This document shows, piece by piece, positions 44,006-53,354 of a stretch of 64,000 nucleotides of DNA. The DNA lies in the NCBI GenBank assembly GCA_963703385.1, contig OY969816.1:3100001-3164000 (forward strand). The letters are read 5' to 3'. The notes below the pieces were generated by a model. It saw nothing but the letters and a program-made list of their open reading frames with translations, had not been told where the DNA came from and ran no database searches. The position numbers were made by a program, and so were the translations under genes. Origin of the DNA: Rhodoblastus sp963703385 (GTDB lineage: Bacteria; Pseudomonadota; Alphaproteobacteria; Rhizobiales; Beijerinckiaceae). Numbering within the stretch: position 1 is the stretch's first letter; every line of letters starts with the position of its first letter.

Positions 44006-44603
44006 ATGGCGTTGCTCGATTTCCCGCGCCTTGGCGAGAATCGCTTTCAGCCCCTTGCGCCCCTTGGTCATGTGCGGCAGGCCGATATGCATGCGGCCGG
44101 TCTTGACCATGCCAATCGCGGTCTTGAGATTGGCCATGGCGCGCTTGAAGCCCTCGCCAAAGCCGAGCGAGAAGAAATAGCGCATGGTGACGAGACGCTC
44201 GTCCGTCCGCCCGAAAGTCGCCGCCGACCACCAGAAGGAATTCGGCGAAGTTCTTGTTCTCGTGCGGCCCCTTGGCATAGCCGAATTCGGCCGATTTCGC
44301 AGCAAGGTCTTGTAGAATATACGTGACCGGCACGCCGCGCGGGCAGCGCACGACGCAGCGATAGCAGCTCGTGCAGTTCCATTGGGTGTTGGCGGAGAGC
44401 ACCTCGTCCTTCATCCCGGCGCGGATCATCATGAACAATTTGCGCGGGCCGTAGTCCATCTGGACGCCAATCGGGCAGGAGCCCGAACAGGCGCCGCATT
44501 GCATGCAAAGGTTGAGCTTGTCGCCGCCGTTGACATTGTCGCGGACCCATCGCGCGAAGGACAGGTCGTATGTTTTGGCGGCGGCCGGAGCGGGCGTCGT
44601 CAT
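44003..44603 (-). pseudogene. hdrC: HdrC-like subunit with one-base frameshift
   Basis: Full-length product would be 199 residues. Frame 1 from ATG 44603 gives both ferredoxin sites: LCMQCGACSGSCPIG (Cys33, 36, 39, 43) and WNCTSCYRCVVRCPRGVP, then ENKNFAEF. At about 44237-44238 one extra base (GAATTCCTTCTGG for GAATTCTTCTGG) shifts the frame; the expected WWSAATFGRTDERLVTMRYF continues in the next frame to TAG 44003. Unshifted, the frame runs on to 43941 with a nonsense tail. qmoB ends two bases before this start. Fe-S ligands are unaffected, the C-terminal third is lost. Sequencing error or real mutation not distinguishable here. Confidence 0.88.
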
Positions 44604-44604
44604 C

Positions 44605-46884
44605 CTAGAACCCCTTCATCGGATTGGGCGGCATGTCGCCGACCAGCTTGGCGAAAGCGTCGAGAACCGTCGGCGCGCGACAGGAATCGGCGATCGACAT
44701 TTCCTCGAAGGAGACGCGCTCCTGTTCGAGCGCCAGGCTTTTTAGCGTCTCGCCGACTTTGCTCAGGCGCTCCTTGGCCAGAGCCGAGCCCTTGACGAAA
44801 TGGCACTGATAGTCGTCGCCCGACTTGCAGCCCATCAGCATGATGCCGTCATAGCCTTTCTGCAACGCCGTCGAAACCCACTGCAGCGTCACCGAGCCGA
44901 GGCAGCGCACCGGAACGATGCGCACGAAGGGCGACCAATGCGAACGCGCGATGCCGGCCATGTCGATCGCCGGATAGGCGTCGTTCTCGCAGGCGAGCAC
45001 CAGGATGCGGGGCTTTTCCGAGAATTCGTCGGGAATCTCGTTGGCCTCGATCATGTCGTTGACCATCTGCGGATTGTAATTGTCGAAGGTGATGGTCTGG
45101 ACCGGACAGGCGCCCATGCAGGTGCCGCAGCGGCGGCAGCGGGCGAAATTGACCACCGGACGACCCTGCTCGTCCTCGTCGATGGCGCCGAAGGGGCATT
45201 CCACCGTGCAGCGGCGGCACTTGGTGCATTTCTCGTGGCCGATCTTCGGATAGGTCAGATCGCCCACGCGCGGGTGGACCGAGGCGCCGACGGCGCCGCC
45301 CTCGAGGGCCTGGATCGCCTTGAGCACGGCGCCGGTCGCGTCCTCCGCGCTTTCCGCCATGTCCATGGGACGGCGGACCGGGCCGGCGGTGTAGATGCCG
45401 GTGCGGCGCGTCTCATAGGGGAAGCAGATGTAATGGCTGTCGGAGAAGCCGTCGGCCAGGATCGGAATATGCGGGCCCTGGCGATATTGCAGGTTGAGGA
45501 TCGGCCCGCCGGGCGGGACGCCCTTGTCGATATGCGGCCAGGCTGTGCCTTCTCCCTTGGAATAGCCGGAAACCTTGATCGGCGCGACCGGGTTGATGTC
45601 GTCCTTGAGCTGGGCTTCGCTCTTTTCCGGCTCGATCGCGGGCGCGTCGACATTGGTCGAGTTCGGGACCATGCCGGTCGCCAGAACGATCAGGTCGAGC
45701 CCGCCGAGCGGAACGTCCTGGCCGAGCAGTTCGTCGGAATAGGACACGGTCATGGCCTTGCCATCGACCGAGGTCGCCTTGCCCTTCATGAAGACGACGC
45801 CGTTGCGCTGGGCCTCGCGATAGAATTCCTCGGCCGTGCCCGGCGTGCGCAATTCCTCGTAGACGATATAGGCCATCGCGTCCTGGTCGGCCTTGACCAC
45901 CTGAAGCGCCTGCTTGATCGAGGTGGTGCAGCAGACCGACGAGCAATAGGGCAGATGATCGGGATCGCGGCTGCCGGCGCATTGCACGAAGGCGATTGTT
46001 TTCACCGGCGCCCCGTTCGAGGGCTTGACCGGCGCGCCCTTGGCCAGCAGGGCCTCGAATTCGATGCCGGTGACGACGTCGGGCGAGGCGCCGTAGCCGA
46101 GATGGGTGAGCTTGGTCGCGTCATAGGGACGCCAGCCGGTGGCGACGACAATCGCTCCAACCTTTTCCGTGACGTCCTGGCCGCCGTGCGAGATGACGAC
46201 TTCGAACGCGCCGGGCTGGCCGGAGGTCTTGGCGACGGTCGCGTTGGTCAGGATGCGGACGCGGCCGTTCGCCTTGACCTTGGCGATCAGCTGCTCGATA
46301 TCGTTGCTGTAGATGTCGCGATAGGGCGGCGCATGCGGGGCGCGCATCGACCACTTGCTCGACCAGCCGCCGAGGGCGTCGCTCTTTTCCACCACCAGGG
46401 CGCCATATCCGGATTGCGCCGCTTCAAGCGCCGCTGTCAGGCCGGTGACGCCGCCGCCGACCACCATAATGGTCCGCGAAACCTCGCCGAGCGCGGCGGG
46501 GGTGGGCTGCTGGGTCTTGCCGAGCTGCGCCGCGGCCATGCGGATGGCGTCCGCGGCCAGCATTTCGGTGTCTTCTTCATGCGCCGGCTGCGACCAGGCG
46601 ACCTGTTCGCGCAGGTTGGCGCGCACCACCGGCACGCCGTCGAAGCGGAATTTTTCCGCCATGACGCGCGGCGAGCAGGCGCCGACCACCATGCGGTTGA
46701 CCGCGCCGTCAGCCACGTCCTTCTGCATGGACGCCACGCTTTCGGGGGAGCACAGCGCGTCGCTCACGACGCAATGCCCGATGCGGAACTCGTTCTTGCC
46801 GACCTTTTCGAGCGCGCCTACGTCCACGGCGTCGGCGATGCCGCAGCCTTTACAAAGATAGACGCCCGGTTTTTTCTCGGACAC
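44605..46884 (-). CDS. qmoB: QmoB-like flavoprotein (quinone-interacting oxidoreductase / HdrA family)
   Basis: About 759 residues from GTG 46884 (GGGAGATGGAAGC in front; ATG 46899 also possible). Starts SEKKPGVYLCKGCGIADAVD, the QmoB N terminus. HdrA-like FAD domain: TIMVVGGGVTGLTAALEAAQ. HdrA cysteines: SRDPDHLPYCSSVCC. Two ferredoxin clusters: KCTKCRRCTVECPFGAID and ARCRRCGTCMGACPVQT. C-terminal MvhD-like domain: VPVRCLGSVTLQWVSTALQK and GCKSGDDYQCHFVKG. It accepts AprAB electrons and may bifurcate or confurcate them. 107 bases after qmoA. Confidence 0.95.
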   Translation of the reverse strand: MSEKKPGVYLCKGCGIADAVDVGALEKVGKNEFRIGHCVVSDALCSPESVASMQKDVADGAVNRMVVGACSPRVMAEKFRFDGVPVVRANLREQVAWSQPAHEEDTEMLAADAIRMAAAQLGKTQQPTPAALGEVSRTIMVVGGGVTGLTAALEAAQSGYGALVVEKSDALGGWSSKWSMRAPHAPPYRDIYSNDIEQLIAKVKANGRVRILTNATVAKTSGQPGAFEVVISHGGQDVTEKVGAIVVATGWRPYDATKLTHLGYGASPDVVTGIEFEALLAKGAPVKPSNGAPVKTIAFVQCAGSRDPDHLPYCSSVCCTTSIKQALQVVKADQDAMAYIVYEELRTPGTAEEFYREAQRNGVVFMKGKATSVDGKAMTVSYSDELLGQDVPLGGLDLIVLATGMVPNSTNVDAPAIEPEKSEAQLKDDINPVAPIKVSGYSKGEGTAWPHIDKGVPPGGPILNLQYRQGPHIPILADGFSDSHYICFPYETRRTGIYTAGPVRRPMDMAESAEDATGAVLKAIQALEGGAVGASVHPRVGDLTYPKIGHEKCTKCRRCTVECPFGAIDEDEQGRPVVNFARCRRCGTCMGACPVQTITFDNYNPQMVNDMIEANEIPDEFSEKPRILVLACENDAYPAIDMAGIARSHWSPFVRIVPVRCLGSVTLQWVSTALQKGYDGIMLMGCKSGDDYQCHFVKGSALAKERLSKVGETLKSLALEQERVSFEEMSIADSCRAPTVLDAFAKLVGDMPPNPMKGF

Positions 46885-46991
46885 GCTTCCATCTCCCATG
46901 TCACGCGCCGTTCGTTCCGGCGCTCTCATTCCCGGCCACGCCCATCCTTCAACGGCAAGCGAGGCGCTTCAGCTTCGTGCGCGGCGACGCC

Positions 46992-48275
46992 TCAGGCGTT
47001 CCTGACCGCCTGAATGGCTTTCAACGCGGCGGCCGTCGCCGACTGCACCGACATTGAAACATCGAGCGGCCCGGACGCGACGCCGGCCGAGAACATGCCC
47101 TCGCCGTCGCCTTCGACCGGCACAAGGAAGCCATATTCGTCGGCGACCAGGCCCATCGTCGGACGGTAGCCGGCGACGGCGCTCGGCTGCATGCCGGTCG
47201 CCAGAACCACGAGATCGTACGGCTCGGCGTAGATTTCGCGGTCGATCGTGCGCTCGCCGTGCAGGATCGGACGTCCATCCTCGCCGACGCGGATATGGGC
47301 CGGCTTGGACTTGATGAAGCTCACCTGCGGGTCGGCGCGCACGCGGTCATAAAAGGCTTCGAGCTTATCGTGGGCGCGGATGTCGATGTAATAGATATGG
47401 ACTTCGGCGTCGGCATATTGCTCGCGCACATAGGCCGCGTGCTTGAGTGAGCCCAGGCAGCAGATGCGCGAGCAATAAGGCAGGTGGTTGAGGTCGCGCG
47501 ACCCGGCGCACTGGATGAGGGCCACCTTTTTCGCCGGCTCGCCATTCGACGGACGCAGGATCTTGCCGTGGGTCGGGCCGTCATGCGCGGCCAGACGCTC
47601 CATTTCGACATTGGTGATGATGTCGCGACTGTGGCTGTAGCTGTAGACGTCGAGCTTGTTCGGATCGTAAGGCTGCCAGCCGGTCGCCCAGACCACCGCG
47701 CCGACGTGGAGATCGAAGGTCTCGCCGCTGTCGTCGGGATCGAGCGCGCCATAGGCGCAGGCGGCCTTGAGTTTTTCGCCCTCGCCGGCGGCGATGGCTT
47801 CCGGCGCCACGACATAGCGCATCGGGAAAGCGTGCTCATGCGGCAGATAGGCGGCCTTGACCTTGTCGAGACCGTAATTGAACGGATTGTCGACCAGCGT
47901 CTCGGTGGCGTTGGCGCAGGCGCCGCAGGCGGTGCAACGCTCGTTGACGAAACGCGGATGGCGCTGCACCGACACTTTATAATCGCCGCGCGCGCCGGAA
48001 ATCGCCTGAACCTCGCACATGGTCATGACGCGGATGCGAGGATTCTTGCGGATGCGCTGGTAATTGATCTCCAGGCCGCAAGTGGGATGGCAGAGCTTCG
48101 GGAAATAGCGGTTGAGCTTCGTCACGCGGCCGCCGAGCGCGGCCTCGCGTTCGATCAAGATGACGTCTTGTCCAGCTTCCGCCGCTTCCACGGCCGCCGT
48201 GACACCGGCGATTCCGCCGCCGACGACGAGAATCGTTTGACTCGCCGGACCGGCGCCATTCTGACCCGCCGCCAT
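46992..48275 (-). CDS. qmoA: QmoA-like flavoprotein (HdrA family)
   Basis: 427 residues from ATG 48275, behind GGGAGGAAAAGGA. FAD-binding TILVVGGGIAGVTAAVEAAE. HdrA-type Cys: KLCHPTCGLEINYQRIRKNP, NERCTACGACANA and SRDLNHLPYCSRICCLGS. Ends GVASGPLDVSMSVQSATAAA. Shorter than QmoB and without its ferredoxin/MvhD tail, as in sulfate reducers and green sulfur bacteria. First gene of the operon; next are qmoB, hdrC and hdrB. Confidence 0.95.
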   Translation of the reverse strand: MAAGQNGAGPASQTILVVGGGIAGVTAAVEAAEAGQDVILIEREAALGGRVTKLNRYFPKLCHPTCGLEINYQRIRKNPRIRVMTMCEVQAISGARGDYKVSVQRHPRFVNERCTACGACANATETLVDNPFNYGLDKVKAAYLPHEHAFPMRYVVAPEAIAAGEGEKLKAACAYGALDPDDSGETFDLHVGAVVWATGWQPYDPNKLDVYSYSHSRDIITNVEMERLAAHDGPTHGKILRPSNGEPAKKVALIQCAGSRDLNHLPYCSRICCLGSLKHAAYVREQYADAEVHIYYIDIRAHDKLEAFYDRVRADPQVSFIKSKPAHIRVGEDGRPILHGERTIDREIYAEPYDLVVLATGMQPSAVAGYRPTMGLVADEYGFLVPVEGDGEGMFSAGVASGPLDVSMSVQSATAAALKAIQAVRNA

Positions 48276-48648
48276 TCCTTTTCCTCCCTGCCGGCCTGTT
48301 CCTGCCTTCATCTCCGTCGCTGGCCAGCGCTTCGCTTGTCGTTGAAGGACGGAGAGCTAAAGCCGCGCTTCGCCTTTTTCTTCCATCCGGGAACGGCGGA
48401 CCCACGCGGCCTGCCGCATCTATACTTCAATGAATGCGAATATGTCTATCCTCAAACATCAAAAAAGCGACAGGCGACGGCGCCGCCGGTTGCGCGCCGC
48501 TAAGTCCATGGCATTTTGCCAAGTCCATGGCCTCTTGCAAAGAATCCCGCTTTTTGCCACTGAGGTCGCGACGCCCGCGCGCCGGGGGGTGAAGCTCGTC
48601 ATGCGCTTCCCTTTTCCAACCCTGTCGCGCCATTGACGGCCGAGGACC
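48276..48648. other. Divergent intergenic region of qmoA and clc
   Basis: About 373 bases with no gene seen. AT-richer at 48420-48475, where promoters for both directions may lie. The direct repeat at 48502-48531 is listed separately. Confidence 0.45.
48502..48531. promoter_or_regulatory. Direct repeat with internal palindrome between qmoA and clc
   Basis: AAGTCCATGGC occurs at 48502-48512 and 48521-48531 (period 19). Between the cores TGGCATTTTGCCA is palindromic. The size and spacing suit a regulator that binds two helical turns apart. Confidence 0.4.
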
Positions 48649-50028
48649 ATGGCTCACGACTTCCGAATCGACCTCCGCCGCCTGCGAACCAGCCTGCTGA
48701 TGTGGCTGTCGGTCCGGCACTGGCGCCGGCAGACGGTGTTCTTCGGTGGGGGACTGGCGGTCGGCGCGGTCGCGGTGGCCATGGCCAAGGGCGGCGACGC
48801 GGCGCAATGGGCGCTCGCGCGGATCCTGTCCTGGTGGCCGACCGCCCCGCTGGTGATCACGCCGCTGGCCTATGCTTTCGCCGCTTATGCGACCATGCGC
48901 TGGTTCAACGGTGCCCAGGGTTCCGGCATTCCTCAGATCATCGCCGCCAACGAGCTTCCCTCGACCTCAAAGACCCGCAACGACATGGTGTCGATGCGGG
49001 TGGCGATCGGCAAGGCTTTTCTCCTCGTTTTCCTGCTGGTCTGCGGTGCCTCCATCGGGCGTGAAGGCCCCAGCGTCCAGGTCGGCGCGGCGGTCATGCT
49101 GATCGCCGGCCGGCTTGGCGGCATCCGCCGCGAGGGCGCGCTGCTTCTTGCTGGCGGCGCGGCCGGCGTCGCGGGCGCGTTCAACACGCCGCTGGCGGGC
49201 GTCGTGTTCGCCATCGAGGAACTCGGGCGCCGTTATGAGCAGCGCACCAACGGCACGGTGATCCTGACCGTCCTGCTCGCCGGCATCGCCTCGGTCATGC
49301 TCGCCGGAAATTATACCTATTTCGGCAGATCGCACGCCAATCTCAGCGGCTGGCCCGACCTTGTCGCGGTCATCGTCTGCGGCGTCGCCGGCGGGGCGAT
49401 CGGCGGCGTGTTCAGCCAGTTGCTGATCTGGGGAATCGTCAATCTTCCCCGCGTACGGGGCGGCTGGTCGTATAAAAAGATGGCCCTTTTCGCCGGCGCG
49501 TGCGGGCTGGTCGTCGGCGTCATCGGCCTGGCCACGGGCGGCGCGACCTTTGGCACGGGCTATGCCCAGGCCAAGGACATCATCCAGGGCGCCAGCAATT
49601 TGCCGTGGTATTTCGGGCCCCTCAAGCTGATCGTCACCCTGCTCTCCAGCATGTGCGGCATTCCCGGCGGCCTGTTCGCGCCCTCGCTCTCGGCCGGCGC
49701 CGGCTTCGGCCATGTGCTCGAGCCCTTTTTGCCGATGGTCCCGCCCGCGACCGTGGCGCTGCTCGGCGTGGTCGGCTATTTTTCCGGGGTGGTGCAGTCG
49801 CCGCTGACGGCTTTCGTCATTGTCATGGAAATGACCGGCGACCACGACATGATGCTGCCTTTGATGGCCACGAGCCTCCTTGCCTACGCGGTGTCGCGGA
49901 TGGTGTGCAAATATCCCGTCTACCACGCCATCGCCCATTCCATGGTCACGAAAGCTGGCATGAGCGAGGGGCTGACGCGTCGGCGCGCCAACCCGGCCGA
50001 CGAAGACGAAACGCCGGAAGAAGGCTGA
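48649..50028 (+). CDS. CLC-family chloride channel or chloride/proton antiporter
   Basis: 459 residues with about ten to twelve hydrophobic helices. Selectivity-filter motifs GAQGSGIPQIIAA, GREGPSVQVGAAVM (external gating Glu present) and GIPGGLFAPSLSAGAGFG are complete. The FAIEELG Glu in the position of the proton Glu suggests an antiporter rather than a channel. No CBS domain. It starts at ATG 48649 and is divergent from qmoA. Confidence 0.92.
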   Translation: MAHDFRIDLRRLRTSLLMWLSVRHWRRQTVFFGGGLAVGAVAVAMAKGGDAAQWALARILSWWPTAPLVITPLAYAFAAYATMRWFNGAQGSGIPQIIAANELPSTSKTRNDMVSMRVAIGKAFLLVFLLVCGASIGREGPSVQVGAAVMLIAGRLGGIRREGALLLAGGAAGVAGAFNTPLAGVVFAIEELGRRYEQRTNGTVILTVLLAGIASVMLAGNYTYFGRSHANLSGWPDLVAVIVCGVAGGAIGGVFSQLLIWGIVNLPRVRGGWSYKKMALFAGACGLVVGVIGLATGGATFGTGYAQAKDIIQGASNLPWYFGPLKLIVTLLSSMCGIPGGLFAPSLSAGAGFGHVLEPFLPMVPPATVALLGVVGYFSGVVQSPLTAFVIVMEMTGDHDMMLPLMATSLLAYAVSRMVCKYPVYHAIAHSMVTKAGMSEGLTRRRANPADEDETPEEG

Positions 50029-50144
50029 GCGGCGTTCATGTGACAAAATAGTAATATTCTGATATTGAGATATGAAATCGCATTCAGTCCAGGGCGTCGC
50101 CCGCGCCGGCAAGCGGTAACCTGGCGTTGGGGAGAACCGAGCCG

Positions 50145-50516
50145 TTGAGCAGATTGCCCTATGACAATTTCTCCGCCCAGGAATTCATCCTGCGCGACTG
50201 GCTGGCCCTCGACCGCACCGTGCTGGCGAACGAGCGCACCTTTCTCGCTTATGGGCGCACGTCGCTGGGGCTGTTTCTCGCCGGCGTGACCCTGATCAAG
50301 GTGTTCAAATCGAATCTCGCCATCGGAACGGGCTGGGTCTTCGTCTTTGCGGCGGTCGCCATCTTCCTTTACGGATTCCGTCGCTTCCGCAAGATGCAGA
50401 GCCATTATCTGGGGCTGGCGGCTCTCGAGGAGAAGATTCTTCCACAGGAATTGGAACGGGAGTTCGCCGCAGAGGCGGCGATGGAAAAGACACGAGCGGC
50501 GCCGCCGTCGGCATAG
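50145..50516 (+). CDS. DUF202 / YidH-type membrane protein
   Basis: About 123 residues; start uncertain. DWLALDRTVLANERTFLAYG followed by RTSLGLFLAGVTLIKVF is the DUF202 signature. Two membrane spans (about 45-62 and 65-82). A TTG at 50145 with GGGGAG upstream fits; TTG 50127 also is open. Function unknown. Lies between clc and the broken sulP. Confidence 0.75.
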   Translation: MSRLPYDNFSAQEFILRDWLALDRTVLANERTFLAYGRTSLGLFLAGVTLIKVFKSNLAIGTGWVFVFAAVAIFLYGFRRFRKMQSHYLGLAALEEKILPQELEREFAAEAAMEKTRAAPPSA

Positions 50517-50718
50517 GCTGAATGACGCGCGGATTCCGCGGAGCCGACGCGGCCTCAAAAAAATGGAAGGCCGTCGCGATTCCCGTTTGGCCCGCGGCGC
50601 GGTAACGCATATGAAGTGAGCCAATCGATCGAAAAGACGGCGTGGCTTTACCGGGCGCCGCGACGCCTTGTCGGGATTCCGACGAACAACAAACCGGCGG
50701 GAGGTTCGAATTCCAACC

Positions 50719-52557
50719 ATGACGCAGGCTGACGCAGCTCCCGCGCGCCGGTTCGGGCCGGCGACGATCTTCCCCTTCCTGTCCTGGGGCCCGCTGTTTT
50801 CCGGAGCGCAAATTCGGGCCGATCTTCTCGCCGGCCTCACCGGCGCCCTGGTCGTCCTGCCGCAGGGCGTGGCCTTCGCCACCATCGCCGGCATGCCGCC
50901 GCAATATGGCCTGTACGCCAGCATCGTCCCGACGGTCATCGCCGCTCTGTTCGGCTCGTCCCGGCATCTGGTGGCGGGGCCGAGCACCACGGCCTCGCTC
51001 GTGCTCTTCGCCTCGCTCACCGCCTTCGCCACCGTCGGCAGCCAGCATTATGTCGAGCTGGCGATCACGCTGGCCGCCATGACCGGAATCATGGAGCTGG
51101 CTTTGGGCGTCTTCCGCCTCGGCGCCTTGGTCAATTTCATCTCGCACACCGTCGTGGTCGGCTATACCGCGGGCGTCGGCATTCTGATCATGACGACGCA
51201 GATGCGCAATTTTCTCGGGCTGCATATCCCGCGCACCAGCATTTTCGTCGACGCCGTCATCGGCACGATCCGCGCCGCGCCGACCACCTCCATCGAAGTG
51301 ACCATCGTCTCCCTGGTGACGCTCGCCGCCGGCATTATCTCGCGTCGCCTCACCTCCAAGGTGCCCTATATGATCCCGGCGATCCTGGCCGGCTGTTTCG
51401 CCGGGGTGATCGCCAATCTCATCGTCCCGAGCTCGGTCTCGACCGTGGGGGCCCTGCCCCGCACCCTGCCGCCGCTTTCGGCGCCGAGCTTCGACCCGGC
51501 GACCTTGTCGATGTTGCTGCCGACCGCGCTGGCCATCGCCATTTCGGCGCTGAACGAAGTGGTGTCGATCGGCCGCGCCCTCGCCATCCGTTCCGAGCAG
51601 CGTCTCGACATCAACCAGGAATTCATCGGCCAGGGCCTCGCCAATCTCATCGGCTCGTTTTTTTCCGGCTATGTCGTTTCCGGCTCGTTCAACCGCAGCG
51701 CGCTCAATTATGAATTGGGCGCCCGCACCCAGGTCTCGGCGGTGTCCGCCGGCCTGATTCTCGCCGGCATCATCGTCTTCGCCGCGCCGCTCGCCGCTTA
51801 TCTGCCCAATGCCGCCATGGCCGCCTCGCTGGAGCTGGTCGGCTGGAGCCTGATCGACCGCAAGAGCCTGCGCGGCATCTGGCGCAGCGGCTGGGCCGAG
51901 CGCGGCGTGCTGCTCGCCACCATCGGCGTCGCTTTGTTCATCCAGATTTAAGCGGCGATCCTCGCCGGCGTCGCGCTGTCGCTGGTGGTCTATCTCTATC
52001 GCACGTCAAACCCGCATATGCGTCCGCGCGTTCCCGACCCGGCGGACGCCGGCCGCAAATTCGTCGACGCCGGCCCCGGCAGGCCGGAATGTCCGCAATT
52101 CCGGCTCGCCCGCCTCGACGGCTCGCTTTATTTCGGCGCCGTGAATTCGTTCCGCGACGCGCTCAACGCCTTCGAGCGCGAAAGGCCGAACTGCAAGCGC
52201 TTTGGCATCATCATGCGCGGCGTGAATTTCATCGATCTCGCCGGCGCCGAGGCCGTGGCCATCGAAACGCGGCGGCTGCGCGCGAACGGCGGCGACCTTT
52301 ATCTCATCAACATCAAGGAACGGCCGCTGGAATATCTGGAAAAAGGCGGTTATGTCGATCAGATCGGCCGCTCGAATATTTTCCTCGGCAAGACCCGCGC
52401 GCTGACGGACATCTCCGAAAAGCTCGACCATGACATTTGCAGCCGCTGTTCGCTGCGAGTGTTCAAGGAATGCGCGCGCTACGGAATGGCGGCGCCTGAC
52501 GCGAATGTCGCCGCGAGCGGCGCCCCAACCACCGCGCCGGCGCCGGGACAAGCGTGA
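50719..52557 (+). pseudogene. SulP-family anion (sulfate) permease interrupted by an in-frame stop
   Basis: The frame 50719-52557 would encode 612 residues: membrane domain (AGLTGALVVLPQGVAFATIA; GLYASIVPTVIAALFGSSRH; NEVVSIGRALAIRSEQRLDI; SGSFNRSALNYELGARTQVS), then a C-terminal STAS domain (GIIMRGVNFIDLAGAEAVAI). A TAA at 51949-51951 replaces what is probably GAA (LFIQI*AAILAGVALSLVVY); downstream stays in the same frame. Thus one base substitution separates the transporter from its STAS domain. A truncated 410-residue protein, a read-through or an error in the sequence are all possible. Sulfate or bicarbonate are the usual substrates. Confidence 0.88.
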
Positions 52558-52617
52558 ATTTTCGATCTCGGACCTTGGATCCAGCGTTTGGGATCGGGGC
52601 ACAGCCGGAACACAGCC

Positions 52618-53310
52618 TTGACCGACGTTGAAACAGGCCCGGATTTCGCAGAGATCGGCCGAAAACTCTTCGCCCAGCCGTGCGAATTCGTCTGGGCGGC
52701 GCAAAGCATCGGCGATCTGCCGCCGATGGGGCCGGCGGAAATCGCTTTCGCCGGCCGCTCCAATGTCGGCAAGTCCTCGCTGCTCAACGCCTTGACCGGC
52801 CGCAAAACCCTGGCGCGGACCTCACATACGCCGGGCCGCACCCAGCAGCTCAATTTCTTCGCCCTCGGCCCAGACGCCAAGGCGCCCCTGCTGCGGCTGG
52901 TGGACATGCCCGGCTATGGCTATGCCGCCGTGTCCAAGGAAAAAATCGCCGGCTGGACCAGGCTGATGCAGGATTTTTCGCGCGGGCGCGCGTCGCTTGC
53001 CCGCGTTTTCGTGCTGATCGACGGGCGCCACGGAATCAAGGACGCCGATCGCGACATGCTCAAACGCCTGGACCAGGCGGCCCTGTCCTATCAAATCGTG
53101 CTGACCAAGCGCGACGAGGTGAAAAAGGGCCTGATCGACAAAACCGTCGCCGAGACCGAAGCCGTCCTGCGCCGCCATCCCGCCGCCCATCCCGACGTCA
53201 TCTTCCTGTCATCGCACCAGGGCGAAGGTCTGGCCGACCTGCGCGCCGCGGTCGCGCGGCTGCTGTTCGAGCGCGACAGAACGATTTTCGCGCCGACGCA
53301 AATCGGTTAA
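52618..53310 (+). CDS. engB: Ribosome biogenesis GTPase EngB (YsxC/YihA)
   Basis: About 230 residues. G1 AFAGRSNVGKSSLLNALTGR, G3 LVDMPGYGYAAVSKEK, G4 VLTKRDEVKKG, G5 FLSSHQGEGLADL. Start is a TTG (52618, ACCGACG-type N terminus TDVETGPDF); TTG 52588 would add ten residues, and no ATG fits. It acts late in 50S subunit assembly and is essential in many bacteria. It is 44 bases from argB. Confidence 0.92.
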   Translation: MTDVETGPDFAEIGRKLFAQPCEFVWAAQSIGDLPPMGPAEIAFAGRSNVGKSSLLNALTGRKTLARTSHTPGRTQQLNFFALGPDAKAPLLRLVDMPGYGYAAVSKEKIAGWTRLMQDFSRGRASLARVFVLIDGRHGIKDADRDMLKRLDQAALSYQIVLTKRDEVKKGLIDKTVAETEAVLRRHPAAHPDVIFLSSHQGEGLADLRAAVARLLFERDRTIFAPTQIG

Positions 53311-53354
53311 ACAGCCCAAGAGTTCCTCCAAAGATTTCTCCAAGAGACAGCCAT

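Noticed and set aside
44003..44305. Separate 100-codon gene downstream of hdrC
   Set aside because: It is the C-terminal part of hdrC in a shifted frame, not an independent gene.
44800..47013. 737-codon plus-strand frame across qmoB
   Set aside because: Antisense to qmoB, whose motifs are unambiguous.
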